A stretch of 64,000 nucleotides of DNA, taken from positions 80,830 through 144,829 of the forward strand of contig NZ_KB908460.1 in the NCBI RefSeq assembly GCF_000381965.1, written 5' to 3'. Origin of the DNA: Oceanimonas smirnovii ATCC BAA-899 (GTDB taxonomy: Bacteria; Pseudomonadota; Gammaproteobacteria; Enterobacterales; Aeromonadaceae). The notes under the pieces were generated by a model that was not told the DNA's origin, did no database searches, and saw nothing but the letters and a program-made list of their open reading frames with translations. Both the position numbers and the translations under genes were made by a program. Each line of letters opens with the position of its first letter. Position 1 is the first letter of the stretch. Positions 1 to 7,966 of this stretch are shown one piece after another.

Positions 1-1
1 T

Positions 2-238
2 AACGCTGTGCCGGAAGCCATTGCCCAGCTGGGTGACACTGCCCGCATGCTGATTGGCTCCCCTGTTATTGTTGCAGCCACCGTTGCCTTTACTCTGAAC
101 ATGCTGCTGCCCAAGAAATCTCTGCAGGACGAAGCCCGCGAGCGTGAAGAAATTGAGCGCCAGATGAACCAGGGCTCTGCCAAAGAGCAAACCGAAAGCG
201 ATAACGCTCAATTGCGTCAGGCTAACGCCAACAATTGA
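2..238 (+). CDS. C-terminal end of an NCS2-type nucleobase permease (partial)
   Basis: Only the last 78 or so codons lie in the window; the frame is open to the left edge, so the true start is outside. The visible part holds one final hydrophobic segment (LIGSPVIVAATVAFTLNMLL) followed by a charged, Gln- and Glu-rich cytoplasmic tail. A last membrane helix ending in NMLLP and a hydrophilic tail fits the uracil/xanthine permease (NCS2) family. The substrate cannot be told from this fragment. It is followed by a strong intrinsic terminator. Confidence 0.6.
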   Translation, partial: NAVPEAIAQLGDTARMLIGSPVIVAATVAFTLNMLLPKKSLQDEAREREEIERQMNQGSAKEQTESDNAQLRQANANN

Positions 239-276
239 AAGGGTAAGCCTTCGGGTAAGGATGACAATCCGCAGTG

Positions 277-307
277 AAAAAAGCCGGTCACAAGACCGGC
301 TTTTTTA
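277..307 (+). terminator. Intrinsic terminator after the permease
   Basis: A nine-base-pair stem (AAGCCGGTC with GACCGGCTT) with a four-base loop is followed by a run of six T. It lies about 40 bases after the permease stop. Confidence 0.9.
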
Positions 308-358
308 TTAGGTAACACACTCATTCTGAAAACGACAAGGCGGTATATTCAGCCGGGT

Positions 359-386
359 AAAAAAAAGCCCGGCACCTGCCGGGCTC
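359..386 (-). terminator. Intrinsic terminator after ovoA
   Basis: On the minus strand a GC-rich stem (AGCCCGGCA with TGCCGGGCT) is followed by eight T. It begins a few bases past the ovoA stop codon. Confidence 0.88.
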
Positions 387-392
387 TGTGAG

Positions 393-2507
393 TTACTTAA
401 GCCGCCAGAGAGTCATCTCGGCTACCGTATGCTGATGCTTGCGCCGGGTTTCCCGAATAACAAAGGGAATGTCCTGCTGGCCCACCAGTTCAAAACGGTC
501 ATTCAGGGTGGCTTTCAGACCATCCAGAGTACTGTAGTTTTCACCGTTAACCTTGATACCGCCCAGCCATTTTTCTTTAGGAGTGTATTCCTCCAGCCAG
601 GTGTAGGGTGAGGTAAGCACCAGATAACCGCCCTGATTCAGACGCTGATGAATGGCCGCCAGGAAGCCGGCCGGATCATAGAGGCGGTCAATCAGGTTAC
701 CGCAGAAGATAAGATCGTAACCGCTGAAGCGCGGTTTGAGATTATGGGCATCGCCCTGCACAAACTCGATACGTTCCGCCACCCCGGCGTACCCCATGTC
801 GGCCAGGCTGGCTTCCTTGAACTCCACCAGCTCGCCTTCGGTCGGAACAGCAAAACGGGTCTGGCCACTTTCCTTAAGCTGAAAACCATGCTGAATAAAG
901 CGGGCAGAAAAGTCGATACCATCCACTTGCTTAAAGTGCCGGGCCAGTTCAAAGGTGGCCCGCCCTACCGAGCAGCCCAGATCCAGGGCTTTGCCCCGGT
1001 TCAGCTCAGGCAGCCTTTCCAGCAGCGCATTGACGCACGCCAGCGGATAGTTGGGCACACCAAAGTAGCTGTCACCGTAGTGGAATTCCAGATACTGAGC
1101 GACCAGCTCATCGGTTTCATACGTGTTTACTGGCTCCACAGGAACCTCCGGGTTGTCGGATTCAAGATAGCGAAAGCCGGCATGCTGAAAAAAGTGCCGG
1201 CGAAATGCATAGCGGGAGTAACGGGTGGCTTCATTGCCGGTAGAAATCCAGGAGCCACCCTTGAACAGGTTATGCCGGTTATCAAAGGTAGGCGTAGAGA
1301 AATCATCATAGAGCGGATGCACCTCAAAGCCGGGAAAACCATCGATGGGGGTTTCGGTCCACTGCCAGACGTTGCCGGTAATGTCATAAATACCGTCATG
1401 CTCAAAGCGGTTTACCGGACAGGAAGAAGCAAAGTGCTCCAGATTGATATTGCCCGGGGCCTGCTCCCAGTGGGGCTGGTCGGTATCAATACGGTTTCTC
1501 AGTACTGTCCATTCGGCTTCAGTGGGCAGCCGAATGTGAGTACCGGTTTGCGCTGCTTTCCAGTTACAGAACGCTTTGGCTTCCAGATAATTGACCTCTG
1601 CCGGCCAGTTCAGTGGCAGCGGAATTTCTTCCAGTAAATTACGCTGCCAATACTCGCCATGGCGCTGCAGCCAGAAGCGGGGCATGGCAGCTTGCGTATA
1701 ATTCAGCCATTGCCGGCCTTCTTCAGTCCAGAGCTCGGGCCGCTGATAGCCGCCGTCCTGCACAAACGCCAGGTATTCACCATTGGACACCAGATACCGG
1801 GAGACACGAAAAGCCTCTACTTCCACCGTTTTGCTGCCGTATTCGTTGTCCCAGCCATAGGTGGCGGCGCTGGCCGGCTTACCCAGCGTGATGGTATCGC
1901 CTGCTACTGGCAGCAGACTGTTTTGCGGAGCCGGGCCATATTCACGGCAGGCCACCCACAGCGGATGTGGTTGCAGCTGAGACAGCGGCAACATACGCAT
2001 GATTACCGATGAGGTTTCCAGGTGAATGCGTTCGTGCTCTGTACCCATCAGCACAATCCAGGCCGGACTGTCAGGAGTAATGGGCAACGTCAGCGGCATA
2101 TCACTGATAAAGGCATCCACGGTTTCCCGAACCCGTTGACGATAAGCCCGGGTATGATCCAGGCTGGGCCAGTCGTAATGGGCGTCGTTGAGATCATCCC
2201 AGGACATTTCATCCACGCCAATAGCAAACATGGACTCAAGTCGCTCATCCAGGCGTTCAGGCAGATATTTGCCCAGTACCAGCTTGTTGATAAAAAAAAC
2301 AGCGGTATGGCCAAAATAGAAAATCAGCGGATGACGCAGCGGCTCAGGCCGCGAATAGTAGGCATCTTCTGTGGTAATGCAATCAAACAGTGCCTCATAA
2401 AGGCAAAAGGTCTGATGAAAATAACGGCGTATTTCTTCCCGCTTTTGCTCCGGATCCGTACCGATCAGCAAGGGGGTTTTCGTCACAATATCCGACAATG
2501 TATGCAT
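393..2507 (-). CDS. ovoA: 5-histidylcysteine sulfoxide synthase with fused methyltransferase (OvoA)
   Basis: OvoA starts ovothiol A synthesis: its iron centre joins cysteine to C5 of histidine using oxygen, and its methyltransferase domain later methylates the imidazole. All three family modules are present. An N-terminal DinB-like domain holds the iron motif HX3HXE (His158, His162, Glu164). A formylglycine-enzyme-like domain spans the middle (GNVWQWTETP, FKGGSWIS). A C-terminal SAM methyltransferase starts near residue 505 (ALDLGCSVGRA). I chose the ATG at 2507 because AGGGA stands eight bases upstream; a TTG 17 codons earlier is the alternative. The product is 704 residues, full length for the family. 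No separate OvoB lyase is visible nearby, so the sulfoxide must be cleaved by an enzyme encoded elsewhere. The gene stands alone. Confidence 0.93.
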   Translation of the reverse strand: MHTLSDIVTKTPLLIGTDPEQKREEIRRYFHQTFCLYEALFDCITTEDAYYSRPEPLRHPLIFYFGHTAVFFINKLVLGKYLPERLDERLESMFAIGVDEMSWDDLNDAHYDWPSLDHTRAYRQRVRETVDAFISDMPLTLPITPDSPAWIVLMGTEHERIHLETSSVIMRMLPLSQLQPHPLWVACREYGPAPQNSLLPVAGDTITLGKPASAATYGWDNEYGSKTVEVEAFRVSRYLVSNGEYLAFVQDGGYQRPELWTEEGRQWLNYTQAAMPRFWLQRHGEYWQRNLLEEIPLPLNWPAEVNYLEAKAFCNWKAAQTGTHIRLPTEAEWTVLRNRIDTDQPHWEQAPGNINLEHFASSCPVNRFEHDGIYDITGNVWQWTETPIDGFPGFEVHPLYDDFSTPTFDNRHNLFKGGSWISTGNEATRYSRYAFRRHFFQHAGFRYLESDNPEVPVEPVNTYETDELVAQYLEFHYGDSYFGVPNYPLACVNALLERLPELNRGKALDLGCSVGRATFELARHFKQVDGIDFSARFIQHGFQLKESGQTRFAVPTEGELVEFKEASLADMGYAGVAERIEFVQGDAHNLKPRFSGYDLIFCGNLIDRLYDPAGFLAAIHQRLNQGGYLVLTSPYTWLEEYTPKEKWLGGIKVNGENYSTLDGLKATLNDRFELVGQQDIPFVIRETRRKHQHTVAEMTLWRLK

Positions 2508-2643
2508 GAACGTGTCCCTGATCACATTAATGATTAACGTTACCTTGGCGTCAGCCAAATGAGAAGTCTGAATCGAAGCAACAGACCTGACGGCTGCCCG
2601 TTTCTTTCAATTTTCAGGGATCATTTTCCAAAACCCGGGCCTG

Positions 2644-2652
2644 TGCTATAAC
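2644..2652 (+). promoter_or_regulatory. Extended -10 promoter of ppnP
   Basis: TGC TATAAC is an extended -10 element about 35 bases before the ppnP start. The -35 region is poor (TTTTCC), as is usual for extended -10 promoters. Confidence 0.5.
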
Positions 2653-2686
2653 CAGTCCTCTTTGCTATTCACTTACAGGAAGTATC

Positions 2687-3013
2687 ATGTCTCACACCGA
2701 CACTCAGTTCGACAATGTTACTGTTATCAAGCAGGCCAATGTCTATCACGACGGCAAGGTCACCAGCCGGGTAGTGAAGTTTGCCGACGGCAGCCAAAAA
2801 ACTCTGGGTATTATGCTGCCCGGTGAATATACCTTTGGCACAGAGGCCGCCGAACTGATGGAAATTACTGCGGGCAGTCTGGATGTGCAGTTGCCCGGCA
2901 GCGACAGCTGGCAGCGCGTTGAAGGCGGTCAGTCCTTTGACGTGCCTGCCAACGCCAGCTTTAACCTCAAGGTGCACAGCCTGGTAGATTACTGCTGCTC
3001 TTATTTTGACTGA
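2687..3013 (+). CDS. ppnP: Pyrimidine/purine nucleoside phosphorylase (PpnP, YaiE family)
   Basis: This 108-residue protein matches the PpnP/DUF1255 family in length and pattern (FADGSQKTLGIMLPGEYTFG in the first half, SFNLKVHSLVDYCCSYFD-type ending). PpnP is a small cupin that phosphorolyses several purine and pyrimidine nucleosides to base plus ribose-1-phosphate in nucleotide salvage. The ATG has AGGAAG seven bases upstream. It forms a single-gene unit; its stop codon abuts the stop codon of the convergent diguanylate cyclase gene. Confidence 0.9.
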   Translation: MSHTDTQFDNVTVIKQANVYHDGKVTSRVVKFADGSQKTLGIMLPGEYTFGTEAAELMEITAGSLDVQLPGSDSWQRVEGGQSFDVPANASFNLKVHSLVDYCCSYFD

Positions 3014-4711
3014 TTAAACCGGCTGGCTCTGCCCGGTCCGGCACTCAGGAGGCGCAACACATAAACCATTGCGCCCCTTTTCCTTGGCTGCATACAGCGC
3101 CTTATCCGCCCTGGCCACCATATCTTCTATACGGTCATACTGGCCTGGCACCATGGCGACAACACCCAGACTAAGGGTTACCCGCTGGTGCTCGGAGCGG
3201 CTGTGAGCAATGTTCAGCTCACGCACCGCATTCAGCAAACATTCGGCCACATGACGGGTCTGCCACAAGTCCTGTTCCGGCAGCACTACAATAAACTCCT
3301 CTCCGCCATAGCGCGCCACCATGTCACCTTGCCGGTGCAGTTCACCAGCCAGCGCCTGTGCTACATGGAAAAGACACTCATCACCCTGCTGATGACCATA
3401 TTCATCGTTAAAGCGTTTAAAGTAATCAATATCCCCCATAATCAGCCCCAGAGAGCGCTGCTCGCGCACAGCCCGCCGCCATTCCGCTTCAAGATGGCGG
3501 TCAAAACACCGGCGGTTGGCAATCTGGGTCAGATCATCGATCTCACTCAGCCGCTGCAGAGCAGCGTTCATGCTCTGCAACTCCTTGTTGGCCAGTGCCA
3601 GCTGTTGCTCAGCCCGTTGTCTGGCATCCACAAAAAATGCAAAGGTTTTACCCATTCGGCTGATTTCATCATCTCCGTTAACTGGAATCGGCTCGGGCTC
3701 TCCCCTGCCGTGTGCCTGCATGGCCCGGCTGAGCCTGTTGATACGCTGAATAATGGAGCGGCGAATATAGAGCAATGCCATCAACGTGGTGATCACCAGT
3801 AGTACCAGGGCGGCCAGCAGTACCGACATGGAGCGGCCCATCAGGCGTTGCTGCTGTTGCAGCGCCTTCTCTGCAGACGCTTTGAGCCGTTGATGATAGC
3901 TGAAAGTGGCACTGGTCAGCTTTTGCGCCAGCACCCGGGTTTCACGGGCCGTGGCAAGGGTAGCCCGGGCATGACGCAGCAGCGGCCTTCGTTGTTCAAA
4001 TATCATCGGCAGCAGCTGCTGCAGGCGGGCACGCAGCGCAACTGCCGGCGCATGGGTCAGCTCAAGCCCGGCAAGCACCTGCAGCCGGGCATCGCTGAAA
4101 CGCTCAAGGTTAATCAGATGGCCGGGCCGCTCGGCGCTGAAGACGGCAGCGGTGTAGCCAAGCGCCGCCAGGGCATGGCCAATAAAGTGCTGTTCCGGCA
4201 AAGGCAGATCCCGGGCCACTGTTTCCAGCTCTGTGAGCTGGCGCAGCATTAAAAACAGTTCATCCATCTGCTGCTGCTGAATCGCCTGCAGCTCCTGCTC
4301 GGCACGCAGCCGTTCATTCAGTTTGTCCAGACTGCTGAAAAACGGTGTTTGCCATTTATCCAGCGCCATCCTGTCGCTGTCACTGAGCTCACCGAGTTGC
4401 TCCAGCCGCTTTCGGGTAGCCTGATAAATACCTGCCAGGTTGGCTACCCGACTATTGACAGTACTGACAGAAATATCATTACCTGCCAGGAGTTCATAGA
4501 CTTCTCCGGCAATGGTCTCTGCATCGCGGGTCAGCTCGCCGGCAATCATGGCCCGCTCAAAATGACGGCCTGTGGCTCCGGTCAGTCCCACATACTGGCT
4601 GTAGACAAGGTAAGCAAAAAACGAAGCCAGCAGCAGATAGAGGCCAAACACCAGAATGATGATAAGGGTCAGTTTACGACCCAGGCTGCCAGAAGTGGCT
4701 GTGGTACTCAT
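3014..4711 (-). CDS. Membrane diguanylate cyclase with periplasmic sensor, HAMP and GGDEF domains
   Basis: The protein makes cyclic di-GMP from two GTP. An N-terminal membrane helix (about residues 13-35) is followed by a largely helical periplasmic region to about 290, a second helix (VLLAALVLLVITTLMALLYI), a HAMP linker, a short coiled coil and a GGDEF domain. The catalytic motif is intact as GGEEF at residue 469, and a product-inhibition I-site RQGD lies five residues before it, so an active, feedback-inhibited enzyme is expected. No EAL domain is present. The gene starts eight bases after the stop of the upstream binding-protein gene, so the two are very likely co-transcribed and may form one signalling unit. 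Confidence 0.9.
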   Translation of the reverse strand: MSTTATSGSLGRKLTLIIILVFGLYLLLASFFAYLVYSQYVGLTGATGRHFERAMIAGELTRDAETIAGEVYELLAGNDISVSTVNSRVANLAGIYQATRKRLEQLGELSDSDRMALDKWQTPFFSSLDKLNERLRAEQELQAIQQQQMDELFLMLRQLTELETVARDLPLPEQHFIGHALAALGYTAAVFSAERPGHLINLERFSDARLQVLAGLELTHAPAVALRARLQQLLPMIFEQRRPLLRHARATLATARETRVLAQKLTSATFSYHQRLKASAEKALQQQQRLMGRSMSVLLAALVLLVITTLMALLYIRRSIIQRINRLSRAMQAHGRGEPEPIPVNGDDEISRMGKTFAFFVDARQRAEQQLALANKELQSMNAALQRLSEIDDLTQIANRRCFDRHLEAEWRRAVREQRSLGLIMGDIDYFKRFNDEYGHQQGDECLFHVAQALAGELHRQGDMVARYGGEEFIVVLPEQDLWQTRHVAECLLNAVRELNIAHSRSEHQRVTLSLGVVAMVPGQYDRIEDMVARADKALYAAKEKGRNGLCVAPPECRTGQSQPV

Positions 4712-4719
4712 GCCTGCTC

Positions 4720-5727
4720 TCAGCGAAACAGCGGTGCAAACAACAGGCCACCCCGGGACCAGGGCTGATTCAGTCCGGCAGGTATATTCACCGGAGTGCC
4801 CGGACCAAAATGACGCTGATAGATTTCGCTGTAGTTTCCTACACTTTTAATCATCTGTAGTGCCCAGCCGGCTGGCAACCCCAGCTGCTTGCCCAGATGC
4901 CCACTGACACCCAGTAGATTCTGCACTTCCCTGTCGGTGCTCTGCCTGGCTACCTCCGCTACATTCCCCTGCGTGATGTGTTTTTCGTCGGCCAGAATAA
5001 GCGCATGCACAACGGCACGGATCACCCTGTGCCACTGGGCATCATCATTGCGTACCATGGGACTGATGGGTTCACGAGACAGGAGTTCAGGCAAAATCAG
5101 ATAGTTATCCGGATTATCTGCCCTGTGGGCACGGTTAATGGCCAGATTGATGCGGTCTGCCGAGTAGGCATCACAATGCCCTCTGAAAAAGCTGTCGCCA
5201 TTGGACGGCAGAACACGAGCATGAATTTGATTCCGTTCAAGCAGCATCAGCAAATTACGGTAAGTTGTGGTGTTTTCGGTAACACATACCGTTTTGTTAT
5301 CAAGATCCGCCAGTCCGCCAATGCCTGAGTCTTTACGGACCAGCAGCCCCTGGCCGTCAAACAGATAAATGGCCGGAAAGGCCACCTGATAGGCATCTTC
5401 CCGCCCCAGGGTCCAGGTAGAGCTGTACATCACCACATCACTGTGTTTTTGCTGCAGTGTGGTAAAACGGCTGGTGGCATCCACTTCCACAAACTGTACC
5501 CGTTCAGCGTTGCCAAATAAGGCCGCCGCTGTGGCCCGGCAAAAATCGACATAAAAGCCGCGCCAGACACCGTTTTCATCAATGGCACTGCGGCCCGGGT
5601 CATCGGGGAATACACCACAGCGAATATCACCATGCCGTACCACTTCAGCCAATGTGCCGGCGCTGACCTGCCCGGCCATCAGCAATAATACTGCCAGCAT
5701 GGTGTTAATCATTGTTCTCATTATCAT
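4720..5727 (-). CDS. Periplasmic amino-acid-type substrate-binding protein (orphan)
   Basis: A signal peptide (MLAVLLLMAGQVSAG) precedes a type II periplasmic binding fold. The pattern (LAEVVRHGDIRCGVFPDDPG, WRGFYVDFCRATAAALFG, TLGREDAYQVAFPAIYLFDG) is that of the AapJ-like general amino-acid binding proteins of ABC transporters. The length, 335 residues, is normal for them. No permease or ATPase gene lies beside it; instead it is the first gene of a unit with a membrane diguanylate cyclase. I infer it may deliver ligand occupancy to that cyclase rather than feed a transporter. AAGGAT lies six bases before the ATG. Confidence 0.8.
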   Translation of the reverse strand: MIMRTMINTMLAVLLLMAGQVSAGTLAEVVRHGDIRCGVFPDDPGRSAIDENGVWRGFYVDFCRATAAALFGNAERVQFVEVDATSRFTTLQQKHSDVVMYSSTWTLGREDAYQVAFPAIYLFDGQGLLVRKDSGIGGLADLDNKTVCVTENTTTYRNLLMLLERNQIHARVLPSNGDSFFRGHCDAYSADRINLAINRAHRADNPDNYLILPELLSREPISPMVRNDDAQWHRVIRAVVHALILADEKHITQGNVAEVARQSTDREVQNLLGVSGHLGKQLGLPAGWALQMIKSVGNYSEIYQRHFGPGTPVNIPAGLNQPWSRGGLLFAPLFR

Positions 5728-5815
5728 TTTACATCCTTGTGGAATTATTCCTGAGCCTCTTCAGCATGACCCATAATGATACAAAACCACAAATACCATA
5801 CAGGAGTCATTGCCC

Positions 5816-6898
5816 ATGCGACCATTTATTCTGCTGGTGCTGATGCTGTTATCACTGCCGCTGGCGGCTACCTGGCAGACACTCACTCTGGCAGACGGAC
5901 TGAAACATCCCTGGGGACTGGCAGAGCTGCCTGACGGCAGTTTGCTGATTACCGAGCGTGCCGGCCGATTACTGCACCTTCAGCCTGACGGTAGGCGCCA
6001 GGTTATTAATGGATTACCGGCCATTGCCGCCGGAGGTCAGGGCGGCTTGCTGGATGTGGCACTGCACCCCGGCTTTTCCGGTAACCGGCTGGTATATTTG
6101 AGTTTCAGTCAGCCGGGCCCCGGCGGGGCCGGTACCGCTGTGGCCAGAGCCAGACTGAGCCAACAGCAGCTAAGTGATATACAGATTATTTTTGAGCAGG
6201 TGCCCAAAACCCACGGCGGTGCCCACTTTGGCTCACGGCTGGCTTTTGATAAACAGGGTTATCTGTTTATTACCACAGGAGATCGCTATCACAGCCGGGA
6301 TCAGGCTCAGTCGCTTGACAATCACCTTGGCAAAATTATTCGCCTGCACGATGACGGCCGGATACCTGCCGATAATCCTTTTGTTGACCGGCAAGATGCT
6401 TTGCCGGAGATATGGAGCCTGGGCCATCGTAACGTACAGGGTGCAGCCATTCATCCTGAAACCGGAGAGCTCTGGACTCACGAGCACGGACCTCAGGGCG
6501 GAGATGAAGTGAACCGCATTCAAAAAGGGCATAACTATGGCTGGCCTGTGGTCACCTTCGGTGAAGAGTATGGAGGTGGTGTTATAGGGGAAGGCAGGCG
6601 CAAGGCCGGTATGACAGATCCGCTTTGGGTATGGGTGCCTTCCATCGCTCCCTCGGGCATGCTGTTTTATCGCGGAAATGCCTTTTCACAGTGGCGCAAC
6701 AACCTGTTTGTGGGGGCGCTGGCCGGGCGCAAGCTGATACGCCTTGAACTGAACAATGACAAGGTTATCGGTGAACATCATTTATTAACTGATCTGAACG
6801 CTCGCATTCGGGCACTGGCGCAGGCTGCCGATGGTGGCATCTATGTGCTGACTGATGCCGGCGATGGTCGCCTGTTAAAGCTGCAGCCTTCGCGCTGA
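5816..6898 (+). CDS. PQQ-dependent aldose sugar dehydrogenase-like protein (YliI/Asd family)
   Basis: A signal peptide (ILLVLMLLSLPLAATWQ) precedes a six-bladed beta-propeller typical of soluble PQQ glucose/aldose dehydrogenases. Family signatures are visible: HPWGLAELPDGSLLITERAG, GGQGGLLDVALHPGF, the active-site HGGAHFGSRLAF and HEHGPQGGDEVN. The enzyme would oxidise aldoses to lactones in the periplasm with PQQ, which may need to come from outside because no pqq genes are seen here. The chosen ATG has AGGAG nine bases upstream; a TTG two codons earlier is less likely. 360 residues is normal. Confidence 0.88.
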   Translation: MRPFILLVLMLLSLPLAATWQTLTLADGLKHPWGLAELPDGSLLITERAGRLLHLQPDGRRQVINGLPAIAAGGQGGLLDVALHPGFSGNRLVYLSFSQPGPGGAGTAVARARLSQQQLSDIQIIFEQVPKTHGGAHFGSRLAFDKQGYLFITTGDRYHSRDQAQSLDNHLGKIIRLHDDGRIPADNPFVDRQDALPEIWSLGHRNVQGAAIHPETGELWTHEHGPQGGDEVNRIQKGHNYGWPVVTFGEEYGGGVIGEGRRKAGMTDPLWVWVPSIAPSGMLFYRGNAFSQWRNNLFVGALAGRKLIRLELNNDKVIGEHHLLTDLNARIRALAQAADGGIYVLTDAGDGRLLKLQPSR

Positions 6899-6983
6899 AG
6901 GGCTGATCTTGATGCTGAAATGGGGTAACCTGTAACAACTGTACTTTATTTCAGTTACTTTTGTGAACAATAAGGGAAGCGAT

Positions 6984-7433
6984 ATGAGCGACAAGATCTG
7001 GAACGTTTATCTGTCTGGCGAAATTCATACTGACTGGCGCGAACAAATCATTAACGGTTGTGCCGCCAAAGGGCTGAAGGTGCGCTTTAACTCTGCCGTC
7101 ACCGACCACGACGCCAGTGACATGGTAGGTGTAAACATTCTGGGCAGTGAAGAGGATAACTTCTGGCGTGACCGCAAGGCCTCCGGTATCAACAGCATTC
7201 GCACCTCCACTCACATCAAGGAAGCGGATCTGGTGGTGGTGCGTTTCGGGCCCAAATACAAACAATGGAACGCCGCCTTTGATGCCGGCTTTGCCGTGGC
7301 CTCCGGTGTGCCCATCATCACCCTGCATGATGCCGAAAACGATCACCCGCTGAAGGAAGTGGACGAAGCAGCCAAGGCCACCTGCCGCCACCCTGAGCAG
7401 GTTGTTGAGATCCTGGCTTATCTGATGTCCTGA
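6984..7433 (+). CDS. YtoQ family protein
   Basis: This 149-residue cytoplasmic protein fits the YtoQ family (start KIWNVYLSGEIHTDWRE, middle NILGSEEDNFWRD, end GVPIITLHDAENDHPLKEVD). The fold resembles nucleoside deoxyribosyltransferase-like proteins, but the reaction is not known to me. AAGGGA stands seven bases before the ATG at 6984; a GTG seven codons earlier has no such site. It is a single gene ended by a strong terminator. Confidence 0.82.
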   Translation: MSDKIWNVYLSGEIHTDWREQIINGCAAKGLKVRFNSAVTDHDASDMVGVNILGSEEDNFWRDRKASGINSIRTSTHIKEADLVVVRFGPKYKQWNAAFDAGFAVASGVPIITLHDAENDHPLKEVDEAAKATCRHPEQVVEILAYLMS

Positions 7434-7455
7434 TCATCGCCGGCAAAAAATTGCA

Positions 7456-7482
7456 AACGGAGCCTGAATGGCTCCGTTTTTG
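7456..7482 (+). terminator. Intrinsic terminator after the YtoQ-like gene
   Basis: A stem of ACGGAGCC with GGCTCCGT and a five-base loop is followed by TTTTTG. It lies about 25 bases past the stop codon. Confidence 0.88.
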
Positions 7483-7588
7483 TTTCTGTGTGCCGGCTTC
7501 TGTCGGTTCGTCACTGCTATTCAGCGGAATAACGTCATCACTGCTTTAGAATTAAAAGCGAATACACGAATGAACAAAGGCGCACAAC

Positions 7589-7963
7589 ATGACCCGGCTT
7601 GCCGTTTTACTGATGATGATCACCACTCCGCTGATGGCATCCACCCTGGTGAGAGGTGAACCCGCTCGAAACAATGGTCCCGTCTGGATAGATGTACGCA
7701 GCGCACAGGAATATCAGCAGGATCACTTGCCCGGAGCCGTACTGATACCGTTTACCCGCATCGCCCGGGGTGTCAGTGAGCAATACCCTGACCGCAATAC
7801 CTCCATTAATCTTTATGGAGCTGACGGGGTACGCTCGCGCATGGCCATGGAAGCGCTGCAAGCACTGGGCTACAGCAGAGTAGAAGACCTTGGCAGCCTT
7901 AATGCAATTCGTGGTACTGAGCCGGCCACTGTGACTATATCGCACACAGCTGACAGCCAATAA
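7589..7963 (+). CDS. Exported rhodanese-like protein lacking the catalytic cysteine
   Basis: A short signal peptide (about residues 1-18) precedes a single small rhodanese domain of the PspE type (WIDVRSAQEYQQDHLPGAVLIP, then GYSRVEDLG). In active enzymes the loop reads C-x-x-G-x-x-S. Here it is GADGVRS at residues 77-83, so the sulfur-accepting cysteine is glycine. A thiosulfate sulfurtransferase role is therefore unlikely; a binding or regulatory role is possible. It stands alone and ends three bases before the convergent nhaP2 stop. Confidence 0.8.
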   Translation: MTRLAVLLMMITTPLMASTLVRGEPARNNGPVWIDVRSAQEYQQDHLPGAVLIPFTRIARGVSEQYPDRNTSINLYGADGVRSRMAMEALQALGYSRVEDLGSLNAIRGTEPATVTISHTADSQ

Positions 7964-7966
7964 AGC

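Noticed and set aside
3188..3802. Plus-strand frame of 204 codons opposite the cyclase gene
   Set aside because: No family features or ribosome site; the GGDEF domain on the minus strand explains the sequence.
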